A stretch of 64,000 nucleotides of DNA from Magicicada septendecula (Eukaryota; Arthropoda; Insecta; Hemiptera; Cicadidae): positions 435,553,458 to 435,617,457 of the forward strand of contig CM068372.1 in assembly GCA_034769895.1 (NCBI GenBank), written 5' to 3'. This document shows, one piece after another, positions 21,505-31,096 of the stretch. The notes beneath the pieces were generated by a model. It ran no database searches. It saw nothing but the letters and a program-made list of their open reading frames with translations, and was not told where the DNA came from. The position numbers and the translations under genes were made by a program. Each line of letters begins with the position of its first letter. Within the stretch, counting starts at the first letter, position 1.

Positions 21505-23426
21505 CATTGTTATTTCATTGTTACTAGTTTCAGTTAAAAACTGAAGCTAGTACGTTTAGTTGTAAACATAAATACTTTTATCAACGAAATGAAAATGGTT
21601 ATTTAGTTGATACATACCTTCATAGGTGACTTAAATTTTTGAAGACGAAGCTACCTAGAGCCGACTCTTTGTTGCTGCATACTTTTCAAGTGACTTGAGT
21701 TTGAGCTGTTTGTTCAGATGGCGGATTCTGATGAATTAGAGGTCTGTTTGCCAAGTGGAAGCAACCCATTTATTATGATTTTGATGTGACCATGACAGAT
21801 GTATTGCTTAAAAGCATTATCAGTGCCGTTGAGAGCAGTAATATTCATGTAGCGGCTGTGACGTGTGATATGGGGGGAAAGAATTCAAAAGTCTGGAAGG
21901 AATTAGATGTAAACACAGAAAAAAATTTCTTCATTAACCCGACTACAAACGATAAGGTGTGGGTTTTCTGTGACGTACCTCATCTTTTGAAGCTGCTTAG
22001 AAATCATTTTCTAGACCATGGGTTATTACTTTGCGACGGCACTGAGCTTAAAAAAGATACAATCGAAAATCTGTTACAGCAACAGAAAGGAGAATTGACG
22101 ATTTTACCCAATATTAGTCAGATACACCTTAACGTAACTGGTCGATCTCGTCAAAATGTAAGATTTGCTGCACAGTTGTTTTCTAATCGTACAGCAAAGG
22201 CGCTGAAGTATGTTGTAAATAAAGAGTGCGAAAGCAGCTTCATCGAACTGGTAAACGATGCATTTGATATTTTAAACTCAAGACTTCCAAAAGACCAGAA
22301 AACGCCCCTCAGAAGTGGGTAGGGCTTGAATTTAAGGAGCCAAGAAAATACTTTAAAAAGGTTTTTGGAAGTAATAACTAACATGCGAGTAGCAAGTAAA
22401 AAAAGTTTACTACCTTTTCAGAAAGGTTTCGTTATATCTTTAAATTCATTGTTCGGCCTTTATGAACAAATGACAATGATTCATGGGGTGACGTACATTT
22501 TGACCGCTAGATTCAATCAAGATTGCCTTGAAAACTTTTTTTCACGAATTCGGGGATTAGGCGTCTTTTATAATAATCCCACTCCCTTTGAAGTGCGCAA
22601 CAGAATTCGGCTCTTACTTTTAACCGGTAGCACGGACGATATACCGTTATCTGGAAGTGCGTCTGTGGCTGAGGATGGTAGCATTCATTCCACCGAAGTT
22701 ATGGAATCAAATGACTCTGAAGAGGATTTCATCCAGTTTGTTACCAATGAACTATGCATAGACATAGTTGAACATACGTTAATACCAAGTTCTCCGAATA
22801 ATGACACCGACGAAGCAGAATTGTTAAAAACAGATGACTTGCCCCCGTCTGCAAGTGACAACGATGTTCCTCAAGATGCCTTAAAATATCTGGCCGGGTA
22901 CATCGCATTCAAGTGCCGCTTCATTGATGAAAGTCTAGGTGTGAGAGGCGAAACATTGTGTTTTTCCGGGGAACATAGTCATGACTGGATATCGATTATA
23001 TCAAAGGGGGGGCTTACCCATCCGTCAGACGAGTGGTTACAAAAACTGATTCAGTTTGAGATAGTTTTTACTTCTTTCCACGGACGTACAGTATCAAAAC
23101 AAGTGAAAGTTATCTCTTATTTGGCCACCTTACTCAAATCTAAATTTCCAGAGGTGGACGAGAAAGTCATTTGTCTGTACGTCAGGACAAGAACATTCAT
23201 CAGAATCCGCCATCTGAACAAATAGCTCAAACTCAAGTCACTTGAAAAGTATGCAGCAACAAAGAGTCGGCTCTGGGTAGCTTCGTCTTCAAAAGTTTAA
23301 GTCACCTATGAAGGTATGTATCAACTAAATAACCATTTTCATTTCGTTGATAAAAGTATTTATGTTTACAACTAAACGTACTAGCTTCAGTTTTTAACTG
23401 AAACTAGTAACAATGAAATAACAATG
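21505..23426 (+). mobile_element. P-superfamily DNA transposon with 232-bp terminal inverted repeats
   Basis: 21505-21736 and 23195-23426 are inverted repeats with three mismatches; the outer ends read CATTGTTATTTC. Between them lies a P/THAP9-type transposase remnant. Each end contains a further subterminal palindrome (ACTAGTTTCAG and its partner, around 21524-21552). The right arm includes the last ten or so codons of the transposase, and the left arm contains their reverse complement, so the left end seems to have been replaced by a copy of the right end, with loss of the N-terminal coding region. No 8-bp target duplication is seen, and the right end abuts array 2 directly. Confidence 0.8.
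21738..23225 (+). pseudogene. P-element/THAP9-like transposase, N-terminus missing, one internal stop
   Basis: The frame is open from 21735 and shows RGLFAKWKQPIYYDFD, then TCDMGGKN, then NPTTNDKVWVFCDVPHLLKL, a pattern known from P-element and THAP9 transposases (RNase H-like core and GTP-binding insertion). A TAG at 22320-22322 interrupts the frame. It then continues to 23225 with the CLENFFSRIRG segment, an FEVRNRIRLL segment and YLAGYIAFKC, all typical of the family's C-terminal part. The THAP DNA-binding domain and first catalytic region are gone, so the product could not transpose the element. Upstream there is only the inverted copy of the right end, with no start context. Confidence 0.85.
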
Positions 23427-23427
23427 A

Positions 23428-23650
23428 CTATGGACTGTTTATGGTCCGTTTTTAATTCTTTTAAATATTCCATAATGCTCTTCAGGTCAACGCTCTCTGT
23501 GACTTTGTCCGGTTCTTGTTTATCTCCTTAGTCCTCTCTTATCATTACTTCTACTTCTTCGACCGGTGTCGCTTCTTTATCTTCCATATTTAACTCGTCT
23601 ACCTTTTCGGTTTCGGCCGCTCGTTTTCGTGATACCTCCCGCTTCCTCAT
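23428..23650 (-). pseudogene. gag: Truncated gag 5' end at the left end of array 2
   Basis: Read on the minus strand from ATG 23650, this matches the first 74 codons of the array-2 gag and then breaks at the P-transposon end. Codon 41 (Gln in the other copies) is TAA here (23528-23530). It is therefore doubly inactivated. Its LTR (23733-27000) serves as the 3' LTR of unit 1. Confidence 0.85.
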
Positions 23651-23714
23651 CTTGTTTATTTTGGTTTATCTGTCTATTAATAATAATTTAATTTATATTA
23701 AATTGCACGCCTCA

Positions 23715-23729
23715 CACGTTGGTGCGCCA
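23715..23729 (-). other. Primer binding site, truncated unit at the array edge
   Basis: On the minus strand TGGCGCACCAACGTG begins 3 nt after the LTR end (...GTTACA). It resembles the tRNA-Lys primer sites of gypsy-like elements (TGGCGCCCAACGTGG) with small differences, so tRNA-Lys is the best guess for the reverse-transcription primer. It fixes the U5 edge of the LTR. Confidence 0.6.
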
Positions 23730-23732
23730 ATT

Positions 23733-26700
23733 TGTAACGATAATTAATGAGGGGTTCGTCTCGTGTTCACTTACGATCGAGATGTAGCCTCACCTCGGAT
23801 TCGTCTATTTGTAACCAGAGAATATTTCGTTACATACAATGTTATTGTGGATCAGTTTACTTGTATTTATGTAGCGTGCACTTGAATACACCGTCCGTTG
23901 GAAATGTCGATTTGTAATATGGATAAATGATGTAGCGACAAACTCGCACTGGAGTCGTCGATGTAAATTATAAATGTATTATGTCGAACGGCGAATGATT
24001 TCGTAAATTGCCGCTTACTCCCACTACGCTGCTTCTTTTACGTGACGTCACTCACCGATGCCAACTATCGGGTCAGCTACAACCTGTGAATTCTATTTAC
24101 TAAATGTAACGGCAATAATAATGACTCACAATTATCATCAAACATATATCCTTGTGGAATCCTTTATTCGGAAAAAACACTGGTTAACTTGTTTTAATAA
24201 TTTTTAAACAGAATAATCGCAATTGTAGTACAAAATATAAGTCTTCTTTACCAGTTGGCAGCAGTAGCTGTTCAGTATTCCTTCCTTAGATCAAAACAAT
24301 GCTTTTTGTTAACGTTTTTAAATTAAAATATATCAATTATCTCAGGGCGTATATAGTTCGGGGATTTATAATTATACAAAATATTACACTATTAATCAAA
24401 ATACAAGTTCACAATCATGGGATATTACGACGTTAGAGTGATAGGTGCACACAGAAATCGTATAGTGGTTGCCAGTTTTAAAAAGGTTATGTCTATATCA
24501 GGCTTTGATATTTATTAAGTGAATTAAAGGTTCTTGTTGTGATTAAAAAGGTGTTAATCTTATATGGTGTTATTAGTGGTTGTTTCTAGTGTTCGTGTTA
24601 TATGGTGTCTGTAATTCAGTTGATTATTGCTTAAAATACGTGTATACAAGTGTATGTGTTGAAGTACGATATAATGAGATGTCAGATCACCAAAGCCTCT
24701 TCTTGTACTCTTCTTGGTTGGAAATAGGTCCCACGTACACGTCAGGTCTTCTTCTCGTCCCTCGTCCACGTCAAATCTTCTTTCTGGTTATTATTCCTTC
24801 TCATCCATCTAATGGGTAGTCTTCTGTTGTTGCAAAACGTTTGTATAGTGTACTTCTAACAGTATTTATCTATTGGTATTGTTTTTTCACACTTTATAAC
24901 ATATAATGTAAGACGATTTAAGAACGCGTCTATCTGCTAAGATCGTTGTCAAAGAAGTCCCTTTTTATTTATCCGAAATTTCTGGTTGCTAAGGGTAAAC
25001 TTGGAACCTGGTTGGTCAATTCGGGTAGACATTGTCATATACTTTTATTATTTCAGAATCTAAATTTCATCCAAAATCTTTAATTTAACATAACTTTTCT
25101 ATACTGAATGGGAGTTTAAAACCATTATCAGCATTATTTTGATCTTCACATGTGTTATATTTAGACACCAAACATGCCTATTTTTGCTTAAGAACTATGG
25201 ATGTTACAATTTTGTTATTCGGAATTTTCTTAAATAACTTGATATGTGTTATTTTGGTTCTATATTCCGTGTATACATTATTACCTATAAATACATCTAC
25301 CTTTCCACATTTGCTTTACAAAATTTCTAATATAATTGTTCAAAATTTACTAAATTTGGTTTCACCTGGCCTATGTAATAGTATTATTTTCATCATCATG
25401 TTATAACATTTCTAACAATTAAATTAACTTCTAACATTCATCAAAATGGTTTAACATATAACGTTATTTTAACAACACAAAATATATATTATTCTAATAT
25501 TTAAATTCATGTCCACATGGCTATGATTTATACCAATTCCTTGTACAAATAATTGTTTTCTACTCAAACTGTATAGGTGTTTGACACTTAACAAAACATC
25601 TTTGTATAGTCCATTCTGCTTGGTTAATTAATTTATTTACCATGGCTTAATATCAGCTCTATTGGTATATTTGTTAACACAACATAAACAAAAAATGGAA
25701 TTAATATCATAAAATTGGCATTCCTTTAAACTAACTGTATCCCCTGGTACATACAAAAAACACAACACAAATACTATTATATAAAACACTGTGCTATAAC
25801 ATAAAACATGCACATTTAACAAAACAAATCCTATACTAATAATTTAGTCCTTTGTCAGCTAATTTATGACTTATTCTGACACTGTCCATGTCATATTTAC
25901 TATTCATATGGGTTTAAACATCAGTATACTTACTGATGTTTTGTGTTACAAAAATTACAATAAAGTGAACACTGTTGCTCTACCTCACACACAGTTCTAA
26001 TAATCTTGTTACATTTATTGTTTATCTGGGTTTTACTCTTGTTATGAATGTAATTGTGACCATGTTATAATTTGTTGTTTACAGGACAACTGTATGAACT
26101 CTATATGTGACAATTTTTTGTATGGTTCTTGTATCTATAACCAGGTGTATTTATATTTTTGTTACATTGATTAACTTAATTATTTAACAATATTTCTCTT
26201 ACATAACATTATATGTTTGGGTCTATTATCCCTCACTTTGTATTTTGATTGTCTGGATTTAATGATACATCAACTGAAACCATTTGTTTCTTTATAGTCC
26301 TGGTTCATAAACCATTTGTCCTTATAAATCTTTGTTTGGTCAATACTGAAAGTTCATTGTCATAGTTGGGGTTTGAAGATATCTGCATCACTTAGCCTAA
26401 ATCATTAATTTGGGTACGGTCAGTTGTCTTACTAGTCAGTCTAAAATTGTTAGTCGTTCTTCTTCACTATCATCTTGAAGATATTGTTCTCCTTGTCAGC
26501 TTCTTAATCCAAGTCTTCATTAAGTCAGGTACGATATTATGTTGTTCCAAATGTCATGTTACATATTACCCTGCCACCAAATTTGATCATTTTAATAAAA
26601 TATTGTTTTTGTTGAAATTATCAATTACCTTCTTTTTCATATTATCATTTGTTATTCTTATTTGATCTGGTATACTTGTCTTTAATTATAAGTGTTCTAT

Positions 26701-27000
26701 CCCAGGAACATGTTACTTCCCTAACAAATTAATCACCATATATTCTGGAATCAGTCGGGTGGCTCTCTTGACCTAATACCCCGCTGTCCTTACAATACAT
26801 AATACATAAATAATATCGATTGCTGGAGCTATCTCGTCAGTCAATCACATTTAAATATCACTAGTCTATTCACGACTAAAATAAATAAAATAATATAATA
26901 TATTCTTGGGATTGTTCACTCAGTCTAACTTCTCAGATCTAAATATTTCTTTCCATTGATTCTTTCAGGTGTTTATTTTCTTGTGGCAATATTAATAACA
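23733..27000 (-). repeat. LTR of array 2 (3' LTR of unit 1), proposed edges
   Basis: The right-hand edge on the minus strand is firm: GTTACA followed by the primer site. The other edge is proposed at 27000, where the minus strand reads a purine run (G then A14) directly followed by TGTTATTAATATTG, giving TG...CA ends and a length of 3268 bp. That is long for a Gypsy LTR. An alternative is a shorter LTR with a decayed env or 3' non-coding region filling the rest; no env-like ORF is visible. Minus-strand AATAAA (24163-24168) and TATATA (about 24347-24355) are possible signals. This copy keeps a perfect 9-bp hairpin (25918-25939) that the other LTRs lack. Confidence 0.5.
24163..24168 (-). terminator. 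AATAAA polyadenylation signal candidate in array-2 LTR
   Basis: Minus-strand AATAAA about 430 bp before the U5 edge, downstream of a TATATA motif on the same strand. It recurs in each LTR copy (for example 33604-33609). Confidence 0.4.
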
Positions 27001-27531
27001 TTTTTTTTTTTTTTCAATTGGTACTATCTTCCTTCCTTCTTTATCAGTACTGCTTAATCTTCATTTTTCATTCACTGTCTTCATTTAAATTAAAACATAA
27101 CAAGTATTTGCATCTTCATTTGTTGTTGATTCTCTCACAATCATGATAGGTTATTTGTAGTAAATTTGTTTCTAGTCTTGTCTTATTTTCATCGTCGACT
27201 GTCTACACTTGTCCTTTTTTATTCATTTTATAGCACTATGGTTTCTTCTAATTTATGGATGTTGCATCCTTCTTTTATATTCCAATAATGAGTTCATATC
27301 TGTGTTTAATAAGAGGTGCTTGTTTTGTTTAGAATTTGGAAATTTATTCCCAGTTGTTTATCTGCTTGATTCATTATAACATTATCAAACTGTACTGTAA
27401 GTTGTCCTTACTATTCATTTGAATTCTGATATATTCAAATTTGTTTATTTGGCTTGATTTAAAGTTATATTTTGGATTATCAAAGTTGGTTAGATGAGCT
27501 TGCTATGTTCTTTGTGTTTTGAGGTTTTATC

Positions 27532-27709
27532 ATAATAAATTCTTCAATTCCAAATTTATTCTCATAAATAATTAGTTGTAAGTTGTTCTTACTATTTCTT
27601 TAGAATTTTGTGGTTTTATAATAATAAATTCTTCAATTCCAAATTAATTCTCATAAATAATTAGTTGTAAGTTGTTCTTACTATTTCTTTAGAATTTTGT
27701 TGATTTTAT
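27532..27709 (-). repeat. Direct duplication of about 89 bp across the integrase 3' end
   Basis: 27532-27620 and 27621-27709 are tandem copies starting ATAATAAATTCTTCAATTCC. The integrase stop codon lies in the second copy. The same duplication is found in the other units (for example from 36952), so it predates the array. The sequence from 27001 to the integrase stop otherwise shows nothing coding and is likely 3' untranslated sequence. Confidence 0.8.
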
Positions 27710-28681
27710 ACAGCTTTGTTTATTAGGTTCATAATACATTTTTAAGGAAACTTGGTTGTATGTTCCCTTAATCTTTTTTGTTTCCACATCACTAATGACA
27801 TAAGTATTATTGTTATTGTTTTTTATAACAACATATGGTCCATTATACAGTAATAATAGCTTTTTTGCTATTCCTTCCTTAGAACTTGGCAATTCGCGGT
27901 TTTTCAACAATACCTTGTCTCCAATCTTGTAATGGATCACCTTCTGCTGAATTGTTTTGTATTTTTTCCTTCTTTTCTCCACTTGTTCATTCAGTTTGCT
28001 GTGGAATCTCATGTGGTCGAACTGGTAAGCTGGGTTGTTTGGGAAATTGATTATTTCACTAATTTCTCGGGGTGGTAATCTTTCATGCATTATGGTATAT
28101 GGAGTATCTTGTATTGCTTCATGGTAAGCTAAGTTGATAAAGCTCTCAGTTTGTATAATGTAGTCACTCCACTTCTGGTGTTTATCAAAACAATATGTCC
28201 TGAGTATACGGCCGACCTCCCTCAGTACTCTTTCCGCCGGGTTGCTATTTGGGTGATAGACAGATGTTTTATATGTCTTGACACCTAAGTCTAACAAAGT
28301 CTCCTTCCAAACCCTTCCTCGAAACTGAGTTCCGTGATCGGTAATAATTGATCGTGGAGCTCCCAACTCTGGTATGTATTGTTGGATCACTATTTGCAAA
28401 ATCTTTTTTGTAGTTGCCCGATTAATGGGGTATAGTTTTGTAAACTTGGAGTAATGGTCGAACATGATTATAATGAATTTATACCGTTTTCTCCCTCCAC
28501 TACGAGGTAACGGACCACACACATCTAAAAACACTCTCTCTAATTTACCAGTTGACGTAATAGGTTGCATAATTCCTTCTGTTTTTTTCGTTATTGCATT
28601 TTGCCAATTGACAGATGTGACACTGCCGAATACATTCTCTAACTCTTCTGTTGATATTCTTAATGTAAGTGTGTTCCTCAA
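27689..28681 (-). pseudogene. pol: Integrase, array-2 unit 1, frameshifted in the zinc-binding region
   Basis: The catalytic core is clear: FLDVCGPLP (D53), IITDHGTQF (D115) and NSNPAERV (E150), which is the D,D35E spacing. A C-terminal NGPYVVIK GPY/F-type module follows at about residue 285. The first 33 residues are out of frame: a T7 run on the + strand (28582-28588), versus T6 in unit 4, shifts the frame between the HHCC finger and the core. A tandem 7-bp duplication (28676-28682/28683-28689) separates this frame from RT/RNase H. The enzyme would insert the cDNA into the genome, but no intact protein can be made from this copy. Confidence 0.9.
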
Positions 28682-30123
28682 GCCTCAAGTGCCTTCATTA
28701 CTTTTAATGCACCCATATGCCCATATCGGCTATGGTAGTCCAATATTAATTCTGTTTCTAAAGCTTTAGGTATCACCACCTTCCATGAGCCTTGGTTATT
28801 ATTTGGTTTGTAAAATAATATGTCTTCGTGTAGACAGTAATATGCAGTGATTTTTTCATCCTGTTGGATCAGTCTTTGTCTAAAATTGTTGATTTTGGTA
28901 TCCTCGGTTTGTTGTTGTGCAATGGATTTCATGATGTTTTCCAAATCTGACTTGCTTTTTATTATAGTGTATACCTTGATGACTGTTTCTTTTTCCCCTT
29001 CAAAAGTTTGTTGTTCTATGTTAATCCGGGACAATATATCTGCAGCAATATTCTGTTTTCCTGGAACATACTCCCAATTTATATGGTACTCCTGTAGTGC
29101 GAGTATCCACCTAGTCAATCTCCCATGGTTGATCTTGCAATTTTTTAGGAAAGATATTGACTTATGATCGCTCCTCACAGTTATCGGGTATCCAAGAATG
29201 TAGGTTCTGAATTTCCCACAAGCGAATACAACGCTTAATAATTCTTTTTCTGTTACACTATAATTGCGTTCACATCCATTAAGTATTCTGCTTGCAAAAC
29301 TCACCACCTGATGTTCCCCCTCACTATCTTCTTGATATAATACAGATCCTAAACTTATATCACTGGCATCACAGTTCATGAAGAAAGGTTGATTGAAATT
29401 AGGATGTCTTAATACAACTGAACTCAGGAAATTATGTTTAATCGTTTGGAGCAAATTGTCTTGTTCCTGTCCCCAGGACCATTTGTTCTTAGAGGATAAT
29501 TGTGGAGAAAACTTTGCTATCATTTCAGAATAATTTCTCTGAAACTTCCTATAATAATTGCAAAGTCCCAGAAATGATTGAAGTTGCTTTTTATTTTTAG
29601 GACTTGGGAACTTCTGGATAGCTTCAATTTTTTCATTGGATGGTGTTATTCCTTGTCTTGTTAGGTTAAAACCCAGGAATTGGACTTCACTGGCGATAAG
29701 CTTAGATTTTTGAAGTTTTAGTGTAACGTTATTGTCTGATAGTTTTTGTAATACTTGTCCTACTCTGTCACAATGGTCTTCCCAATTCACTGAAGTAATC
29801 AACAAGTCATCAACATAGACTGTGGTATATGGAATAGTATCTGGACCCAACACCTGATCCATACATCTTACGAATACAGCTACTGAATTTACCAGTCCAA
29901 ACGGTAGTCTCTTGAACTGATAGTTCCTTCCTTCGAAAATAAAGGCGACGTACTTTCGACTATCTGGGTGTAGCTCCACCTGCCAATACCCACATACCGT
30001 ATCCCAGGTGCTAATAAATTGTATGCCATTGAACTTTTTCAGTATCTCCTCAATCTCTCCAGGAGATGTTCTGTCATTAACTATGATCTTATTAATCTCT
30101 CTAGCAGAGTCGTACTTTGCCAT
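28678..30123 (-). CDS. pol: Reverse transcriptase and RNase H, array-2 unit 1 (N-terminal RT part in another frame)
   Basis: 481 codons. RT motifs: FISTWD (catalytic D41), LPFGLVNS (73-80) and YVDD (103-106), then the thumb and connection. RNase H follows at about 249-370 with NCDASD (D252), TEKELL (E293), RSDHKS (D319) and AADILS (D362). The frame ends with HSRYGHMG, the two histidines of the integrase HHCC finger (H464, H469), and then meets the 7-bp duplication. Its first codons overlap the protease ORF in a different frame. RT would copy the element RNA in the cytoplasmic particle. The core motifs are intact, but the polyprotein is broken on both sides. Confidence 0.9.
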   Translation of the reverse strand: MAKYDSAREINKIIVNDRTSPGEIEEILKKFNGIQFISTWDTVCGYWQVELHPDSRKYVAFIFEGRNYQFKRLPFGLVNSVAVFVRCMDQVLGPDTIPYTTVYVDDLLITSVNWEDHCDRVGQVLQKLSDNNVTLKLQKSKLIASEVQFLGFNLTRQGITPSNEKIEAIQKFPSPKNKKQLQSFLGLCNYYRKFQRNYSEMIAKFSPQLSSKNKWSWGQEQDNLLQTIKHNFLSSVVLRHPNFNQPFFMNCDASDISLGSVLYQEDSEGEHQVVSFASRILNGCERNYSVTEKELLSVVFACGKFRTYILGYPITVRSDHKSISFLKNCKINHGRLTRWILALQEYHINWEYVPGKQNIAADILSRINIEQQTFEGEKETVIKVYTIIKSKSDLENIMKSIAQQQTEDTKINNFRQRLIQQDEKITAYYCLHEDILFYKPNNNQGSWKVVIPKALETELILDYHSRYGHMGALKVMKALEA

Positions 30124-31096
30124 CTTTCTTTGGAACTGCTATTAACGGACTGGTATATGGGGAACAGCTATATTCAATAATATCTTCTGCTATCATTTTG
30201 TCTAGTTCAGTCCTCACTGCTTCCTTTAATGCATAAGCAACGGGATATGATTTTTTATTAAAATTTACAGGCTCCTTGAATTGTAATGTAAATTGATAAT
30301 CCTTTACTTTGCCAGGTACATCAGAAAAAACATAGCGGTATTTATTATATATTGAAATTAACTTTTCTATTTGTTGTGTGGTTAGATTATATTCATTTTG
30401 TTCTGACCGAAATTGTCGGATCTCTTCTAATTTTTCCAACCATAAACTATCTTCACACCCAAAGTATTCCCTTCTTACATTCCATGACTCCTCTTGGTTG
30501 TTATTGAATTTTCTTATACTGTTGCATGAAGGTACATTTTTGTTTTCTACCAATTTTGCTGTCCATTCTATATTATCCACCTTTAATGACACTATGGCTT
30601 GTCTCATGTCAATTATTGCTGAGTATTTTCTCAAAATATCACAGCCTATTAGCAGATTGAATGGTAGATTACTAGCTATTAGAAAAATCATAGGTATAGC
30701 TACATTTCTGCTGGTCACTGTTAATGATACCTGTTTTCTTATTGACTTGTTTTGCCTTCCAGTGGCTCCGATTAAAATTATATTTTGAATTGGTAAAGTT
30801 GGTAAGATGGCCTTACTATATTTTTGAATTTTGAGGTATTCATCGTTGTCAATTAACGACACGTTTGCGCCCGTATCTATCATACATCTTGTCTCTATTC
30901 CATTCACTTGGGCGATGATATAAACAATCTCATTATTTGAATTATTTTGTGTTATCGAGTCTTCGTCCAGTAGCTCTTCTCTAACAATCTTTAGGAAATG
31001 ATTTTGCACTATTGTCAACGTATCGTCAGTCGTTTTGTCTCGTCCTAGTAAGTACCCAAATTGCCGGTTCAGTGATGGGACCTGGTGGATTTTCAC
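30101..31096 (-). CDS. pol: Protease and RT N-terminal part, array-2 unit 1
   Basis: The frame is entered from gag by a -1 shift at the slippery site (separate entry); the GTG at 31096 is unlikely to be a real start. The retropepsin active site is CMIDTGANVS (D74-T75-G76), followed by an LIGCDIL block near 150. Residues about 265-331 begin the RT domain (SPLIAVPKKDGKVRLC) and stop at once afterwards (30101-30103). The RT continues in another frame from about 30120. The same break occurs in all four units, which suggests a lesion inherited from the founder; a second recoding site is less likely because no slippery motif is visible there. Confidence 0.88.
   Translation of the reverse strand: MKIHQVPSLNRQFGYLLGRDKTTDDTLTIVQNHFLKIVREELLDEDSITQNNSNNEIVYIIAQVNGIETRCMIDTGANVSLIDNDEYLKIQKYSKAILPTLPIQNIILIGATGRQNKSIRKQVSLTVTSRNVAIPMIFLIASNLPFNLLIGCDILRKYSAIIDMRQAIVSLKVDNIEWTAKLVENKNVPSCNSIRKFNNNQEESWNVRREYFGCEDSLWLEKLEEIRQFRSEQNEYNLTTQQIEKLISIYNKYRYVFSDVPGKVKDYQFTLQFKEPVNFNKKSYPVAYALKEAVRTELDKMIAEDIIEYSCSPYTSPLIAVPKKDGKVRLC

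Noticed and set aside
24560-24769. Possible env remnant on the minus strand of the array-2 LTR
   Set aside because: The 69-codon frame has no signal peptide, transmembrane segment or furin-like site, and there is no continuation in other frames.
25152-25406. 84-codon hydrophobic ORF in the array-2 LTR, repeated in each copy
   Set aside because: It lies antisense to the element in very T-rich sequence, with composition explained by base bias and no family resemblance.
30101-30123. Second programmed frameshift between the protease and RT frames
   Set aside because: No slippery heptamer in register and no supporting overlap structure; a small deletion inherited from the founder unit explains it better.
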